Shown here: positions 61,791 through 64,000 of the stretch, piece by piece
How the letters are laid out: each line of letters begins with the position of its first letter
Position numbering within the stretch: the stretch's first letter is position 1
Assembly (NCBI GenBank): GCA_016584305.1
Contig: JACEEZ010019098.1
Coordinates: 1-64,000 of the forward strand
Direction of reading: 5' to 3'
Length of the DNA stretch: 64,000 nt
DNA from: Chionoecetes opilio
Taxonomy: Eukaryota; Arthropoda; Malacostraca; Decapoda; Majidae
Position numbers and translations under genes: made by a program
Notes under the pieces: model-generated
What the model saw: only the letters and a program-made list of their open reading frames with translations
Told to the model about the DNA's origin: nothing
Database searches by the model: none

Positions 61791-62935
61791 GAACATATAA
61801 GAACATAAGGAAGCTGCAAGAAGCCGTGAGACCTACATGTGGTAGTTCCTGATTCTTAACACTACCTACATCCACTTTCATCCCCATCCATGAAATTGTC
61901 TAGCCACCTTTTAAAACTCCCTATTGACTCCGCACCAGAGCTGGGCACTAAATACATTGAATGTATTTAAATACTAAATACTAAATACATGGGAGAAATT
62001 TATTTAAATACTAAATACATTTTACGAATGTATTTAAATACTAAATACTAAATACATCAATTGTATTTAAATACATTTGTAAATACATTTCAAATACACA
62101 CAAATTTAAACATGTCCGAAAAATATGAATTTCCTTAGGATTTCCTTAGATTTTGAGTTTTCTTCGAAATTTCTTTCTCGGGCCTAAATTTCCTATAAAT
62201 AAGGAAATTTCCTTGCACGTGGAAGCACTGGTTCTCTGTAACATCGGGGTTGCCAAATAGTTAGTTGGCCGGGTTTATGGCCAAATTAGCTGATAAAAAA
62301 ATATTTACATTTTTATATTATGAGTATTTAAATACAGTGTATTTATATACTCATAAAAGTATTTAAATACTGTATTACAATACATGACAACAGATGTATT
62401 TATAAATACATTTCTAAATACTCAAATGTATTTAAATACGTATTTAGATACAAATGTATTTAAATACAAATGTATTTAAATACTGCCCAGCTTTGCTCCG
62501 CACTAACTATTTGATGATTGAGTCCATTCCAATAATTAACCAAACTACCACCCTATTTATGAACCAGTTTCTCCCTATTTTATTTGTATTTAAGTTTCAC
62601 CAGTTTAAATCCGTTACTTCTTGTTTTACCCTGATTACTAGCTCAGAGACCTTTTCCTACATCGCCTTTATTGTATCCCTTTAACCACTTAAAAACTTTT
62701 ATCAGATCTCCCCTTACTCTACGCCTTTCGAGTGAATGTAAATTTAATAGCTTCAATCTCCTCCATAGTCTAGGTGAGGTCTGACTAGAGCCAAGTAAAG
62801 CCTTAGAATAACCTCAGCACATTATTTTTAACACTCCTGGCAATGAGTCCTAACACCCTATTAGCTCTATTTCTAGCCTCAATACATTGTTTCCTGGGAC
62901 GAAGGTCTGAGCTCACCCTCACTCCCAGATCGCCC
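61791..62935 (-). pseudogene. CR1-like LINE 3' end
   Basis: The minus-strand frame near 62,930-62,820 reads VSSDLRPRKQCIEARNRANR then VLGLIARSVKN, and the region 62,770-62,660 LKLLNLHSLERR-like, a C-terminal CR1 reverse-transcriptase block. The final codons lie beyond a hAT insert, near 61,930-61,880 (FKRWLDNFMDGDESG-like). The terminus TTCTTATATGTTC at 61,791-61,810 fits the short repeat that ends CR1 elements. Frameshifts are present. Strongly 5' truncated. Confidence 0.75.
61936..62495. mobile_element. hAT-type MITE with 8-bp target duplication
   Basis: The ends CAGAGCTGGGCA and TGCCCAGCTTTG form a TIR of about 12 bp (CARAGCTGGGCA). CTCCGCAC is repeated exactly on both sides (61928-61935, 62496-62503), the 8-bp duplication of hAT elements. 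The interior is dominated by repeats of TGTATTTAAATAC. No ORF. Confidence 0.9.
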
Positions 62936-64000
62936 CCCGTTCCCAGGCCCGCTGTCATCGTGGGGGGGCTTCGGGCCCGACGCTTGGGGGACGACTTCCT
63001 GATCACTCCATTGGCTTCAGACTTCTGTCCTCGGTCTGACTAGTTTTGCCTGTCTTCCTCCTTTTTTCCCCTCCTTCCCTCTATCTCTAATCTTATCCCT
63101 CCTCCTCTCCCCCTAAGGTGTGAGCGCCGTGCTAATGGGATATGAAGCTGGCTTCGGGCCAGTGCTAAACGGCCTCAGGGTGCCAAGGGCATAGTATGCC
63201 CTCGGTGCCACTGCCCTTACCCCTCTTGGGGTTTATGGGGAACCGACCGTTTATTTCCCCTCTGTACCTCAGCCTCACTATGGCCAATGATGATAACCTT
63301 CACTCTACAGGGGCTTTGGGGCCGGCCCCTCTATCAAATGACCCTCTGGATCTCCCTCGTTTACCGACCCCTGCTCCTCTTTTGACTACGGCCGGAATAC
63401 TGATATGTCCGTTCCCCAAACTCGACCCTCAGAGACACTTAGTGCTCCTGAGCCCCCTAGCTAGATCAAGTTTCCATCATCAGCACCAGGTGACACTCCT
63501 GCCCACAACCCGACTACTTCTTTCGTACCTTCTCCATCCTTGCCGCCCTGCTCTTCCCCTCCAGATCAATCCTCTACCAACCTTCTTTGTCCTCCTCCTC
63601 ATCCTTGCACCCTACAACCCTTCTCCCTCCAGGAGAACTACAGTCAGTACTGTCACCTCTTCCTCACGCCCACGCACATCTACTTCTCTCCCTCACCCCT
63701 CCTTCGACACTCTTTTTGGTCCTGCAAAGTGGGACCGTTTCTTCATCGTCCCTTGCATCGCCCCATACTTGTCTAACGCATTACGTATCACGGCATGCCT
63801 CCAACGGCAAGGTGGCAAGGTTGCATTCCGTACCCACCCTGACCGGTCCCGCCTGGTGACTGTTGACACAGAGGCCCAAGCTAATGCACTGCTCAACCTC
63901 AAAGACATCGACGGCAACCCCTTCTGCATTACGCCTGACAACTCTTAAACACCTACAATGGAACAGTTTCCATCCCCCCGCGTTTTTGCCCAGTCGATGA
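62936..64000 (+). mobile_element. LINE 5' region, runs off the window
   Basis: The G/C-rich leader (62,936-63,279) with GGCTTCGGGCC and TATGCCCTCGGTGCCACTG precedes an ORF1. It directly abuts the minus-strand CR1 piece. ORF2 would lie past 64,000. Confidence 0.6.
63280..63948 (+). CDS. LINE ORF1-like (Gag-like) protein
   Basis: From the ATG at 63,280 (MANDDNLHSTGALGP) a 222-residue frame runs to a TAA at 63,946. The N-terminal two thirds are Pro/Ser/Leu-rich and low in structure. The last 80 residues contain FDTLFGPAKWDRFFIVPCIA, GKVAFRTHPDRSRLVTVDTE and ALLNLKDIDGNPF. This is the RNA-binding region pattern of ORF1 in a LINE group common in decapods (jockey/I-like). The frame probably ended early, as such proteins continue with zinc knuckles. 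The following bases (AACAGTTTCCATCC...) may continue in another frame. Confidence 0.6.
   Translation: MANDDNLHSTGALGPAPLSNDPLDLPRLPTPAPLLTTAGILICPFPKLDPQRHLVLLSPLARSSFHHQHQVTLLPTTRLLLSYLLHPCRPALPLQINPLPTFFVLLLILAPYNPSPSRRTTVSTVTSSSRPRTSTSLPHPSFDTLFGPAKWDRFFIVPCIAPYLSNALRITACLQRQGGKVAFRTHPDRSRLVTVDTEAQANALLNLKDIDGNPFCITPDNS

Noticed and set aside
63540..63941. Additional frames overlapping the LINE ORF1 on both strands.
   Set aside because: Shadows of the ORF1 frame, which alone shows the conserved LFGPAKWDRF block.

Overview
This window reads as an arthropod nuclear genome, most probably a decapod crustacean. There are no bacterial-style operons. Exons are small, with GT/AG introns. Microsatellites are very abundant (TA, GATA, GA/CT, CA/GT, CAC, TAC) and transposon relics are dense: CR1-type, jockey-type and other LINEs, Penelope, Ty3/gypsy, PIF/Harbinger, ISL2EU, hAT-like elements, tRNA-derived SINEs and several inverted-repeat elements. 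Family names come from protein motifs I recognise in translation; no database search was possible. The decapod assignment is inference.

Layout. 0-1.45 kb: Ty3/gypsy relic (integrase tail, LTR, gag) on the minus strand. 1.45-7.74 kb: a CR1-like LINE split by a jockey-like LINE and by a terminal-inverted-repeat (TIR) element that encodes an XPG/FEN1-like nuclease with a cysteine-rich tail. 7.7-10.4 kb: a broken transposon-type protein and an 0.84 kb TIR element. 11.4-12.4 kb: an internally deleted PIF/Harbinger element. 13.8 kb: a Penelope GIY-YIG fragment. 14.8-23.8 kb: the best preserved element, ISL2EU-like. It has a four-exon THAP-DDE transposase with an intact spliced frame, facing a SAP/SWIM/YqaJ exonuclease gene that carries frameshifts. 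Small PIF-type MITEs sit in its introns and intergenic spacer. 23.9-24.5 kb: a foldback element.

25-32 kb: a LINE with a deletion inside its reverse transcriptase and a fragmentary THAP gene with a 28-bp minisatellite. 32.9-37.9 kb: a nearly full-length but heavily frameshifted minus-strand LINE; its short internally deleted relative sits at 55.9-56.6 kb inside a 16-bp minisatellite. 38-41 kb: decayed coding-like sequence and a LINE 3' end whose tail runs into about 5.6 kb of TA/GATA sequence nearly lacking C (41.2-46.8 kb). A TIR-bounded transposon relic (46.8-50.3 kb) interrupts that array.

Probable host sequence is scarce. I see two coding exons ending a small cysteine-containing protein (50,998-51,879), one phase-1 exon encoding the end of an EGF-like module plus a transmembrane helix (59,346-59,477), and a weaker hydrophobic first-exon candidate (58,118-58,217). 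The window ends in a plus-strand LINE ORF1 (62.9-64 kb) next to a minus-strand CR1 3' end that is interrupted by a hAT-type MITE with a perfect 8-bp target duplication.
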